From an uncultured Monoglobus sp. (GTDB lineage: Bacteria; Bacillota; Clostridia; Monoglobales; Monoglobaceae), in assembly GCA_947628795.1 (NCBI GenBank), contig CANRBF010000011.1, positions 1-64,000 of the forward strand: DNA of 64,000 bases. The letters are read 5' to 3'. Each line of letters begins with the position of its first letter. Position 1 is the stretch's first letter. A program made the translations under genes and the position numbers. A model generated the notes under the pieces. That model saw only the letters and a list, made by a program, of their open reading frames with translations. It made no database searches and was not told the DNA's origin. Positions 29,632 to 36,525 of the stretch are shown in pieces.

Positions 29632-29661
29632 TCAATATAACAAATATTAACAATTTAAATA

Positions 29662-29690
29662 TTGACAATATCAAAAAACGGATATAAAAT
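29662..29690 (+). promoter_or_regulatory. Promoter of ppk2
   Basis: TTGACA (29662-29667) and TAAAAT (29685-29690) with a 17-bp spacer, 24 bp before the start codon, back to back with the topB promoter. Confidence 0.65.
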
Positions 29691-29713
29691 AGAATAATAA
29701 GGGGTGATTTTTA

Positions 29714-30586
29714 ATGAAAACAAAAGATTTTATGTATGACGGTGAAAAAAAGCTTGATTTAAAAAAGCTTTCGACAAACGGCAAAGAGTACAAACCCGAC
29801 AAGCAAAAGACTGTCGAAAAGACCGCGAAAATGCTGCCGAGGCTGGGAGAGCTCCAGAGCAGGCTGTACGCCGAGTCGAAAGAGGGCTTGCTCGTCATTC
29901 TCCAGGCGATCGACGCCGCGGGCAAGGACAGCACGATAAAGCACGTTATGAGCGGGATAAACCCCCAGGGCGTTATAGTCACATCGTTCAAGCAGCCCAC
30001 ATCGGCGGAGCTCGCCCACGGCTTTCTGTGGAGGATCGAAAAGGCGATCCCCGAGCGCGGCTACATAGGCATCATGAACCGCTCCCACTACGAGGATGTG
30101 CTGACCGTTAAGGTCAACAAATTCTATAAGAGCTACAACATGCCGAGCCGCTGCATTGACATGAGCGAGAAAGAATTTTTCAAAAATCGCTACCGTATGA
30201 TAAACAACTACGAGGAATATTTGAGCTTAAGCGGCTACAGAATAATCAAGATATTTTTAAACGTCTCGGCCGACAAGCAGAAGGAGCGCTTTTTGGAGCG
30301 CATAGACAATCCTGCCAAAAACTGGAAGTTCTCGGCCAGCGACCTGAAGGAGCGCGCCAAATGGAACGAATACCGCGAGGCATTTGAGGACGCGATAAAC
30401 GCCACGGGCACCAAGACCGCGCCCTGGTATGTGCTGCCCGCCGACAGAAAGTGGCTCACGCGCTACCTCGTGACAAAGATTCTGCTTGAGACCCTCGAGG
30501 ACATGGACCCGCAGTTCCCCAAACTCTCCAAAGAGGAAACCGCCAAACTCGGCGACTACAAAACCGCCCTGCTAAATGAAAAATAG
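29714..30586 (+). CDS. Polyphosphate kinase 2 family protein
   Basis: A 290-residue PPK2-fold kinase that transfers phosphate between polyphosphate and nucleotides. Walker A is LQAIDAAGKDSTIKHVMSG (about residues 63-80), Walker B is GIMNRSHYEDVL (about 115-127), and a lid region with an Arg-rich stretch is visible (FFKNRYRMINNYEEYL). The NRSHYEDVL form is typical of class III-like PPK2 enzymes that phosphorylate AMP or ADP, but class cannot be proven here. RBS GGGGTGA. The frame after the TAG stop stays open for another 28 codons (see 30587-30673). Confidence 0.9.
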   Translation: MKTKDFMYDGEKKLDLKKLSTNGKEYKPDKQKTVEKTAKMLPRLGELQSRLYAESKEGLLVILQAIDAAGKDSTIKHVMSGINPQGVIVTSFKQPTSAELAHGFLWRIEKAIPERGYIGIMNRSHYEDVLTVKVNKFYKSYNMPSRCIDMSEKEFFKNRYRMINNYEEYLSLSGYRIIKIFLNVSADKQKERFLERIDNPAKNWKFSASDLKERAKWNEYREAFEDAINATGTKTAPWYVLPADRKWLTRYLVTKILLETLEDMDPQFPKLSKEETAKLGDYKTALLNEK

Positions 30587-30673
30587 CTTGACATGATCGA
30601 CAGAGGGATCGAGCAGCTCAAATCCGGAAAAGGTCAGAGGCACGAGCTGATCGAGGAGGACGACCATAAATAA
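30587..30673 (+). other. In-frame open tail after the ppk2 stop, possible 26-residue ORF
   Basis: Directly after the ppk2 TAG codon the same frame continues LDMIDRGIEQLKSGKGQ and onward to TAA at 30671-30673, containing an ATG at 30593. Codon usage looks like that of the host genes, and the peptide resembles the C-terminal part of small antitoxins (IEQLKSGKG..HELIEEDD). There is no ribosome-binding site. It may be a degraded antitoxin remnant or a lost C-terminal extension of ppk2. Confidence 0.35.
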
Positions 30674-30677
30674 CCCA

Positions 30678-30710
30678 AAACACCGGCCGAATTTATTTCG
30701 GCCGGTGTTT
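30678..30710 (+). terminator. Terminator of ppk2
   Basis: Long inverted repeat AAACACCGGCCGAA / TTCGGCCGGTGTTT around a short AT loop; the T run is part of the stem end (GTTT). Confidence 0.75.
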
Positions 30711-30744
30711 CCGTATCCCCGATTGCACCAATGCCGTAGCCCGT

Positions 30745-30895
30745 CTGCCTCGCCCCTTGGGGAGAGGTGGATTTCCGCCGCAGGCGGAAAGACGGAGAGG
30801 GGTTAACATAGGTACTAGTGATTAGGTACTAGGGACTAGGCCTCCCCCTCAGTCAGCTGCGCTGACAGCTCCCCATCCTAAAAGGAAGGGGAGCC
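30745..30895. repeat. MITE-like intergenic repeat, full copy
   Basis: Left half CTGCCTCGCCCCTTGGGG and GAGAGGTGG, inner stem TTTCCGCC-GCA-GGCGGAAA (30772-30790), then GACGGAGAGGGG. The central spacer contains GGTACTAGTGATTAGGTACT and AGGGACTAGG. The right half is CCTCCCCCTCAGTC with inner stem GTCAGC-TGC-GCTGAC, then AGCTCCCC and a GGGGAGCC end. The ends are imperfect inverted repeats. It lies between the convergent ppk2 and beta-helix genes; little else is in this 290-bp gap. Confidence 0.75.
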
Positions 30896-30962
30896 TTTAG
30901 GTGAAACGGACGGCCGCAGCCGCCCGCCCTTTGGATTTAATTGGGAAGAATTAATTATTTTT

Positions 30963-32513
30963 TCATAAACTTATTTCGGCGGGTTCGGCCAGGGGTTTCA
31001 TGCTGTCCGTGTCGCTCCACAGCATTACTTTTATGTCCGCATTTTGCAAATTCTCGCTAAAAAACATTACATCGCCGGTATTATAATAATTCTGCATTTC
31101 AATAAGCGCGCCGTTTTTGTTATACACCGCCAAGATCACCTGCGCGTCAAAATTATCGCAATTATTGACCTTTGCAGTAACAATATAATCAAAAACCCCG
31201 GTTATCTCAACCGAAGGCGCGTTCGGGTCGGCCGTCGGCTTTGCCGTAGGCGCTGCCGTCGGCCTTTGAGTTGGCGTCGGCGTCGGTTTTGGCGTCGGAG
31301 TGGGCTTTGCTGTTGGCGTGGGTGTAGGTGTTGCTGTCGGCTTGGGAGTCGGAGTGAAATTGCTTTCCGGCCATCCCCACGCGTTATTGTAAAAACGACA
31401 GTTGTTAATGTTAAACTTAATATTGTCGCTTCCGAAAACAGTGTTTAAATTGTCTTGAAATGTACAATTGTTTAAGTTTATTTCAATATTATTTCGCCAA
31501 CCGCCTGAAAAAGCTTTATATTCGGAGGCATATCCTTTATCATACGCGTTTCTGAGAAAGGCGCAATTTTCAAATGTTGCTCCATCATGAATCAAAGCGA
31601 TACATGCCATGCAATCTCGTATAACGGTATTGCTGATTAAAGTGTTTTTACTATGATCCGTCCATAATCCGAACACGCCGCAGCCGTATATATCACAATT
31701 ATTTATTTTGACGCTCGCGCTTGAAAAGATATTGATTACTCCGTTGCCTTCACAGCCGAATTGCGGAACATCATGTCCCAATATAAGACCGTCAATCAAA
31801 ATGTTTCGCGAGTTGTATATATTTATAACTGCCAAATAACCCTTATCAACCTTTATTTCGGCTTTTCCGTTTCCGTAGACTTCCAAATTTTTGATATTCC
31901 TTATATCTACTTCATCTGTGATCAGGTATTCGCCCGGAGCCATTATAATTTTTGTGTTTGAATCAATGGCGTTGAGCAGTTCTTCGACTGTGGATACATT
32001 AACCGTTTTAAGCGGAACCGGCGTCGCGGAGCTTTCGGAATCGTTAAAATGTTTTTCGGCTTTTATCAATGAATCGTTGTTTGAACCAAAAGTTATTCCG
32101 CGCCAGTCGTTTTTACTACCGTTGTAATATACATCGATCGGAGTGTAGCAATCACCAAAAGCGCCTTCTCCAACAAAAGTCAGCTTATTTGACATCGTTA
32201 TGTTCGCGAGGCATTCGCAGCCATAAAATGCGTTAGTTCCTATATTTGTCACATCATCTTTAATTATTACGTTTTTAATTCCATATCTATATTCTTCATT
32301 GAACCATGCCGGACGATTGATCCACGTATAATCCCGCATCTCTCCCGTGCCGCTTATCGTCAGCGTACCTTCGTTGTCAAGCGTCCATTTTACATTATCT
32401 CCCTGCGCGCCGCAGTCGCCGCTTGCGATTATTGTCGCGGCGGTTGCGGGCGTGAATGTCAGCAGGGCGCAAAGGATTGTTAATACCAAACTTAAGCATA
32501 AAACTCTTTTCAT
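30963..32513 (-). CDS. Secreted BspA-type leucine-rich / right-handed beta-helix protein with Pro-Thr linker
   Basis: A 516-residue exported protein. It has a signal peptide (1-25, cleavage after ATAA); a BspA-like LRR segment (about 27-150) with SGDCGAQGDNVKWTLDNEG, GTLTISGTGEM and IGTNAFYGCECLANI; a right-handed beta-helix (about 170-385) with repeated INN/IDG/ISNT rungs such as NILIDGLILG and VKINNCDIYGCG; a PTPTPTAKPTPTPKPT linker (about 388-425); and a C-terminal module (about 430-516) ending IKVMLWSDTDSMKPLAEP, which matches the end of the M23/ricin/dockerin protein. Beta-helices of this sort bind or cleave polysaccharides, but no lyase signature is evident. The start has GGGAGGT upstream and lies only 17 nt after an intrinsic terminator, so expression needs read-through of the leader RNA at 32530-32722. 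Confidence 0.82.
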   Translation of the reverse strand: MKRVLCLSLVLTILCALLTFTPATAATIIASGDCGAQGDNVKWTLDNEGTLTISGTGEMRDYTWINRPAWFNEEYRYGIKNVIIKDDVTNIGTNAFYGCECLANITMSNKLTFVGEGAFGDCYTPIDVYYNGSKNDWRGITFGSNNDSLIKAEKHFNDSESSATPVPLKTVNVSTVEELLNAIDSNTKIIMAPGEYLITDEVDIRNIKNLEVYGNGKAEIKVDKGYLAVINIYNSRNILIDGLILGHDVPQFGCEGNGVINIFSSASVKINNCDIYGCGVFGLWTDHSKNTLISNTVIRDCMACIALIHDGATFENCAFLRNAYDKGYASEYKAFSGGWRNNIEINLNNCTFQDNLNTVFGSDNIKFNINNCRFYNNAWGWPESNFTPTPKPTATPTPTPTAKPTPTPKPTPTPTQRPTAAPTAKPTADPNAPSVEITGVFDYIVTAKVNNCDNFDAQVILAVYNKNGALIEMQNYYNTGDVMFFSENLQNADIKVMLWSDTDSMKPLAEPAEISL

Positions 32514-32529
32514 AAAAATGTACCTCCCG

Positions 32530-32567
32530 AAAATAAAAAGTGTGTGGTCTCAATCTAAACCACACAC
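32530..32567 (-). terminator. Intrinsic terminator ending leader RNA A
   Basis: An 8-bp stem GTGTGTGG / CCACACAC (32560-32567 with 32540-32547) followed on the minus strand by TTTTTATTTT. It precedes the start codon of the downstream gene by 17 nt, leaving no room for another promoter after it. Confidence 0.85.
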
Positions 32568-32722
32568 GAAAAATGCACGGCTCGGATTGTTACCACACAA
32601 TTTTAAACCTACTAGTAAAACCTCAACAGAAATAAGCTAATAGAATGAGCGCGCATTTTTGCCGAAAAAGCAAAATACGCCTATTTCTTATTGTGGTATA
32701 TTAAGTTTAAAATTATGTGGTG
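32530..32722 (-). ncRNA. Structured leader RNA, copy A (unidentified family; riboswitch-like)
   Basis: About 192 nt on the minus strand, beginning just after a promoter and ending in an intrinsic terminator. Helices (plus coordinates): closing stem 32703-32721 with 32592-32609; middle stem 32681-32693 with 32624-32636; apical hairpin 32670-32680 with 32651-32662. Blocks nearly identical to copy B at 59081-59270 are the apical GGCAAAAATGC..GCTC, the segment AACAATC.GAGC...GCATTTTTCGTGTG, and the terminator position. AAAAATGC-NN-GCTC can pair with GAGC-NNN-GCATTTTT, and AACAATC can pair with GATTG in the terminator loop. The stems differ in sequence from copy B but keep pairing, which argues for selected RNA structure. 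It is followed 17 nt later by the beta-helix gene. I do not recognise the family. Confidence 0.7.
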
Positions 32723-32727
32723 AATAC

Positions 32728-32756
32728 AGTCTATCACATGCCGGAAATATTGTCAA
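32728..32756 (-). promoter_or_regulatory. Promoter of leader RNA A
   Basis: On the minus strand TTGACA (32751-32756) and TAGACT (32728-32733) with a 17-bp spacer; the predicted start site coincides with the 5' strand of the closing helix. Confidence 0.7.
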
Positions 32757-32830
32757 TCAAAATTTTAGTAATTTGGAAAATACGTATGTTGACATGTGAA
32801 CAAAAATTTGTGTTGTATTTTTTAAAATAG

Positions 32831-33268
32831 TATGCGATAATATACTCAAGCAGAAACTATAAACCCGAATATGCGCCGCAGTTTTATTCTGACAGCTCCT
32901 CATTTTGGGTGACGTTGTATAATCTGAATTATAGCGACACGGGCGAAAACCAAGCGATTGATATAGAAAAAACCGTTGATTCGGAAGAAAAACCGGCGAT
33001 TGATAAAGAGAAAATCGGCGTTTCGGATAAAAAACAAGCGTTTGAAGCTCGTGTTTCCAATCTTACGGTAAATAAAAAAACAAAAGAAAAGATTAAATTA
33101 TTATATCAAGAACTCGGAGAAAATAAAGTATTTGGACGCGGTGAGATTATGGAAATCACTGGCATAGCCTATAGTGCGTCGGGAGAATTGATCAAAAAAC
33201 TAATATCGTCTGATTTAATCGTTAAGGTCAAAGGGCGCGGAAAAGGGAAATATAAGTTTAATATTTAA
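32831..33268 (+). pseudogene. 5'-truncated AlbA_2-type ATP-binding regulator remnant
   Basis: The frame is open from 32831 to the stop at 33268 and reads SRNYKPEYAPQFYSDSSSF then WVTLYNLNY, a pattern typical of the end of the ATP-binding part of AlbA_2/Schlafen-like (COG2865-type) regulators. It continues through a Glu/Lys-rich linker to a C-terminal winged-helix (about the last 70 residues, GEIMEITGIAYSASGELIKKL and KGRGKGKYKF). The N-terminal AlbA_2 domain and most of the ATPase are missing; there is no good start codon or ribosome-binding site, and the sequence immediately upstream is the promoter region of leader RNA A. A GTG at 32909 could start a 119-residue product, but it lies inside the conserved block. 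Most likely a decayed gene; AT-rich compared with its neighbours. Confidence 0.68.
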
Positions 33269-33272
33269 AAAT

Positions 33273-33302
33273 GCCGCGGCGCAGCAAAAACTGCGCCGCG
33301 GC
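33273..33302. terminator. Terminator between gap and the AlbA_2 remnant
   Basis: A perfect 12-bp stem GCCGCGGCGCAG / CTGCGCCGCGGC with loop CAAAAA; on the minus strand it is followed by ATTTTTAAAT, after the gap stop codon. Confidence 0.9.
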
Positions 33303-33326
33303 GGCTTTTGTTTGAGTTTTGTTTTT

Positions 33327-34361
33327 TTAGCCGAGTTCGGCGAAGTATTTGATGGTTCTTACCATCTGGCTGGTGTAGGAGTTCTCGTTGTCGTACCAGG
33401 AAACAACCTGAACCTCATAAATGCCGTCTCCGACTTCCGCAACCATTGTCTGGGTCGCGTCGAACAGCGAGCCGTACTTCATTCCGATAACGTCGGAAGA
33501 TACGATCGGGTCGGTGTTGTAGCCGAAAGACTCGCTTGCGGCGGCCTTCATGGCGGCGTTGATTCCGTCAACCGTGATGTTCTCGCCCTTAACTACCGCT
33601 GTCAGGATAGTGGTCGAGCCGGTAACTACCGGAACGCGCTGCGCCGAGCCGATGAGCTTGCCGTTGAGCTCGGGGATAACCAGGCCGATAGCCTTGGCCG
33701 CGCCCGTTGAGTTGGGAACGATGTTGGCAGCGCCCGCTCTGGCGCGTCTCATGTCGCCCTTTCTGTGGGGGCCGTCCAGGATCATCTGATCGCCTGTATA
33801 GGCGTGGATCGTCGACATGATTCCGCTCTGGATGGGAGCGTAGTCGTTGAGAGCCTTGGCCATGGGAGCCAGGCAGTTGGTTGTGCAGGAAGCGGCGGAG
33901 ATGATCTTGTCGTCCGCTGTCAGCACGTTCTCGTTAACCGAGAAAACAACTGTGGGCAGGTCGTTGCCGGCGGGAGCCGAAATAACGACTTTCTTGGCGC
34001 CGGCGTCGATGTGAGCCTGAGCCTTCGCCTTTGAGGTATAAAAGCCCGTGCACTCCAGAACAACGTCAACGCCGATCTCGCCCCAGGGGAGCTTTGATGC
34101 GTCGGCTTCCTCATAGATCTTGAGGGTCTTGCCGTCTACCGTGAGAGTTCTCGCCTCGTCGTCGCACTCGACTGTGTGCAGGCCCTCGCCGATCGCGCCG
34201 CAGAATCCCTTCTGAGCCGTGTCGTACTTCAGAAGATTTGCCAGCATCGAGGGAGCCGTCAGGTCGTTGATGGCAACAACCTCATATCCGTCAGCCTCAA
34301 ACATCTGTCTGAAAGCCAGACGGCCGATACGTCCAAAACCGTTAATAGCAACTTTTACCAT
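33327..34361 (-). CDS. gap: Glyceraldehyde-3-phosphate dehydrogenase, type I
   Basis: A 344-residue NAD-dependent glycolytic enzyme. The Rossmann start is [20 protein letters not shown], the catalytic Cys is in [15 protein letters not shown], the catalytic His is in [10 protein letters not shown], and the C-terminal [15 protein letters not shown] is present. GGAGGT lies before the ATG. It is monocistronic, with a promoter at 34453-34481, a leader with alternative hairpins, and a strong terminator. It is not accompanied by pgk or tpi here. Confidence 0.97.
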   Translation of the reverse strand: MVKVAINGFGRIGRLAFRQMFEADGYEVVAINDLTAPSMLANLLKYDTAQKGFCGAIGEGLHTVECDDEARTLTVDGKTLKIYEEADASKLPWGEIGVDVVLECTGFYTSKAKAQAHIDAGAKKVVISAPAGNDLPTVVFSVNENVLTADDKIISAASCTTNCLAPMAKALNDYAPIQSGIMSTIHAYTGDQMILDGPHRKGDMRRARAGAANIVPNSTGAAKAIGLVIPELNGKLIGSAQRVPVVTGSTTILTAVVKGENITVDGINAAMKAAASESFGYNTDPIVSSDVIGMKYGSLFDATQTMVAEVGDGIYEVQVVSWYDNENSYTSQMVRTIKYFAELG

Positions 34362-34414
34362 AATAAAAGTACCTCCTAAATATAAATTAAAATTGTTTAT
34401 TATTTTTCAAAAAT

Positions 34415-34430
34415 CCGAAACGCGTTTCGG
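34415..34430 (-). promoter_or_regulatory. Palindromic leader hairpin of gap (possible attenuator)
   Basis: In the gap leader CCGAAACGCGTTTCGG (34415-34430) is a perfect palindrome followed on the minus strand by ATTTTTG, resembling a small terminator. The overlapping AAACGCG upstream of it can pair instead with CGCGTTT, so two mutually exclusive folds are possible before the ribosome-binding site. Confidence 0.45.
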
Positions 34431-34452
34431 GCGCGTTTTTTAGGTTATTATT

Positions 34453-34481
34453 ATTGTACCTTATAGCGGAAAAATATTCAA
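34453..34481 (-). promoter_or_regulatory. Promoter of gap
   Basis: On the minus strand TTGAAT (34476-34481) and TACAAT (34453-34458) with a 17-bp spacer; leader of about 85 nt. Confidence 0.6.
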
Positions 34482-34546
34482 GTACTTTTTTGATATTTTT
34501 GTGTCAAATATATCAAAAGTTTTGCGAAGGGATATGTTGAATTTGC

Positions 34547-34563
34547 TTGTGCAAACTGCACAA
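34547..34563. promoter_or_regulatory. 17-bp palindromic operator candidate upstream of gap
   Basis: TTGTGCA-AAC-TGCACAA is a perfect inverted repeat about 70 bp upstream of the gap -35 box. Its TTGTG...CACAA ends resemble Rex redox-repressor half-sites, but the total length is one base shorter than the usual 18-bp Rex site. Confidence 0.45.
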
Positions 34564-34583
34564 AACGGCGAAAATCGCGAAAA

Positions 34584-34680
34584 AGAAATGTTACAGAAAT
34601 GTTACAGAAATATTTGATTTGTGTTACAAACACGAATATACAAGATATTGATTTGAGAAAAAATCAAAATCAATATCTTG
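34584..34680. repeat. Direct and inverted repeats in the gap-amidase intergenic region
   Basis: AGAAATGTTAC is repeated head to tail at 34584-34594 and 34595-34605, with a partial third copy. At 34641-34680 CAAGATATTGATTTGA faces TCAAAATCAATATCTTG around a short A-rich loop, a strong hairpin without a T run. Together with the operator these fill the 540-bp divergent region; their function is unknown. Confidence 0.6.
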
Positions 34681-34786
34681 TATGACGATTTTCGGAGAGC
34701 GGCAAAAAAGCGGGAATTGTCGAAATAATTTTATGTATTTTTTGTAAATGATGATTTAACAAATTGTGAAAAAATCCCGTTTTCCC

Positions 34787-34815
34787 TTGATTTTCGGGGC
34801 AAAAGCTGTTATAAT
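34787..34815 (+). promoter_or_regulatory. Promoter of the SLH amidase gene
   Basis: TTGATT (34787-34792) and TATAAT (34810-34815) with a 17-bp spacer; about 85 nt leader. Confidence 0.7.
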
Positions 34816-34849
34816 GTAAATCAGTTTTAGGGAAGTTGAGATAAATCGC

Positions 34850-34883
34850 GCGTTTGCCGCCCGGGCGGCGAGGAGGGCGCGAA
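34850..34883 (+). promoter_or_regulatory. GC-rich leader stem-loop of the SLH amidase mRNA
   Basis: TCGCGC ... GCGCGA encloses GCCGCC-CG-GGCGGC, just upstream of the GAGGTGA ribosome-binding site of the amidase gene. Confidence 0.5.
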
Positions 34884-34905
34884 AATATTTTGAGGTGATA
34901 TTTTT

Positions 34906-36459
34906 ATGAGAAAATTTAAGGCGCTCGCTCTGACGGTGCTTATACTGTCCTTGCTGGTCGCCGCGTTTCCCGCGGCGGGCGTTTCGGCGAGAGAGTTTTC
35001 GGACGTTCCGATAACCGCCTCGTATTACACGGCGGTCGATAAGCTGAGCAACATCGGCGTTATCCAGGGACGCGAGGACGGAAATTTCGCTCCGGACGCT
35101 CAGACGACGCGCGCCGAGTTCTGCGCGTTCCTTTCAAGAGCGACGGGCTATAACGAGAATTATTACCAGGCGTCGACCACGCCGTTCACCGACGTTTCGG
35201 CCGACTACTGGGCGAACAGCTACATATCATATTGCTACGACAGAGGTTACATAAACGGAAATCTGGACAACACCTTCGCGCCCGCCGACCCGGTCACATA
35301 CGAGCAGGTCGTGAAAATGGTTGTCTGCTCCTCGGGAGCGGGCGACGACAGCCTGAGAAGCGTCGGACCCTACTGGTATTCCGGATATCTGGCGGTGGCC
35401 GACAAGTACGGACTTCTTCATGACACGACCAAGGCGGTCGGAAAAGACGCGAACAGAGCCTTTGTGGCTCAGATGATATACAACTCGCTGAGCTTTATAA
35501 ACGGCGGCGAGATCGACGACAGCAATGTTGTTGCGGACGCGGCGGATCTTTCGAACAACGCGGCGCACAGCACTGCTATTCCGCAGAGCACAGAGGCTCC
35601 GAAAGAAGAAATTTTTGCGGCGACTCCCATGCCCACGGCTGTTCAGACTGTGGCTCCGACGACAGCGGCACCCACGCTTGCGCCTACATTGGCGCCGACG
35701 GCGAAGGCGGTTATAACGCCCGCGCCAACCGCGGTAAACGTTCCCGCGGCAACCGCGCTGCCCACGATGGTTCCGACGCCGAGACCCACGGCGGTCCCCA
35801 CGCCGATACCTACGGCTGCGCCAACGGTTGCGCCCACGGCGGCTCCGCAGCAGAGCGTTCCGCAGAACGTTCCGGTTTGGAACTCGGCTTATCAGCCCAA
35901 CAAGACGATCGTTATCGACCCGGGCCACAATTACAGCGGAGTTGACACCGGAGCGACCGGAAACGGTCTCAGAGAGCAGGATATAACCTGGTACATAGCC
36001 GACAAGGTAAAACCGCTGCTTGAGGCTCACGGATTCAATGTTGTTATGACGAGAAACTCGATCACCGACAACTGCTCGACCGCGTCGACCTCGGACAGCT
36101 TGGCTTACAGATACAATCTGGCGAACAACCTGAACGCTGCGCTGTTTGTTTCGATACACTGCAACGCGGGCGGCTCAAACGGAACCGAGACCTATTGCTA
36201 CTACAACAGCTCCGAGGGACGCAAGCTCGCACAAAAAATACAGAGCTACATAATAAGCTCCGTTGGCACCGTGAACAGAGGCGTCAAGGAAGCGGGATTC
36301 GCGGTGATCAGACACACCACAATGCCCGCGGTGCTGGTTGAGACAGCGTTTATCGACACCGCCGACGACGCGGCAAAGCTTGGCGACAGCGGGTATCAGC
36401 AGCTGTACGCCGAGAGTATAGTCCACGGTATATGCGATTACATGGGCGTTGCGTATTAA
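34906..36459 (+). CDS. S-layer-anchored N-acetylmuramoyl-L-alanine amidase
   Basis: A 517-residue exported enzyme with a signal peptide (1-29) and three SLH domains (about 31-195) containing FSDVPITASYYTAVDKLS and FTDVSADYWANSYI. A Pro-Thr-Ala linker follows (about 235-325), then an Amidase_3 domain (about 332-517) that cuts the amide bond between muramic acid and the stem peptide. The zinc and catalytic motifs are intact: VIDPGHN, GLREQDITW, SIHCNAGGS and VLVETAFI. SLH domains hold it on secondary cell-wall polymer, so it acts in wall turnover at the cell surface. GAGGTGAT precedes the ATG. Single gene with its own promoter and terminator. Confidence 0.93.
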   Translation: MRKFKALALTVLILSLLVAAFPAAGVSAREFSDVPITASYYTAVDKLSNIGVIQGREDGNFAPDAQTTRAEFCAFLSRATGYNENYYQASTTPFTDVSADYWANSYISYCYDRGYINGNLDNTFAPADPVTYEQVVKMVVCSSGAGDDSLRSVGPYWYSGYLAVADKYGLLHDTTKAVGKDANRAFVAQMIYNSLSFINGGEIDDSNVVADAADLSNNAAHSTAIPQSTEAPKEEIFAATPMPTAVQTVAPTTAAPTLAPTLAPTAKAVITPAPTAVNVPAATALPTMVPTPRPTAVPTPIPTAAPTVAPTAAPQQSVPQNVPVWNSAYQPNKTIVIDPGHNYSGVDTGATGNGLREQDITWYIADKVKPLLEAHGFNVVMTRNSITDNCSTASTSDSLAYRYNLANNLNAALFVSIHCNAGGSNGTETYCYYNSSEGRKLAQKIQSYIISSVGTVNRGVKEAGFAVIRHTTMPAVLVETAFIDTADDAAKLGDSGYQQLYAESIVHGICDYMGVAY

Positions 36460-36471
36460 TTACGAAGTGAA

Positions 36472-36496
36472 GGGCACATGATAATGTGCCCTTTTT
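36472..36496 (+). terminator. Terminator of the SLH amidase gene
   Basis: An 8-bp stem GGGCACAT / ATGTGCCC with loop GATA followed by TTTTT. Confidence 0.9.
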
Positions 36497-36525
36497 ATAA
36501 CACGGGATTTGAGGGCGAGCCGCAG

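Noticed and set aside
32530-32722. Leader RNA as 6S RNA
   Set aside because: Length and rod shape are similar, but the closing helix does not join the 5' and 3' ends, and a conserved single-stranded block and terminator follow the rod. No central open bubble of the 6S type is evident. Not strictly excluded without a model search.
32530-32722. Leader RNA as a retron or IS605-type guide RNA
   Set aside because: No reverse transcriptase, TnpA or TnpB gene is near either copy.
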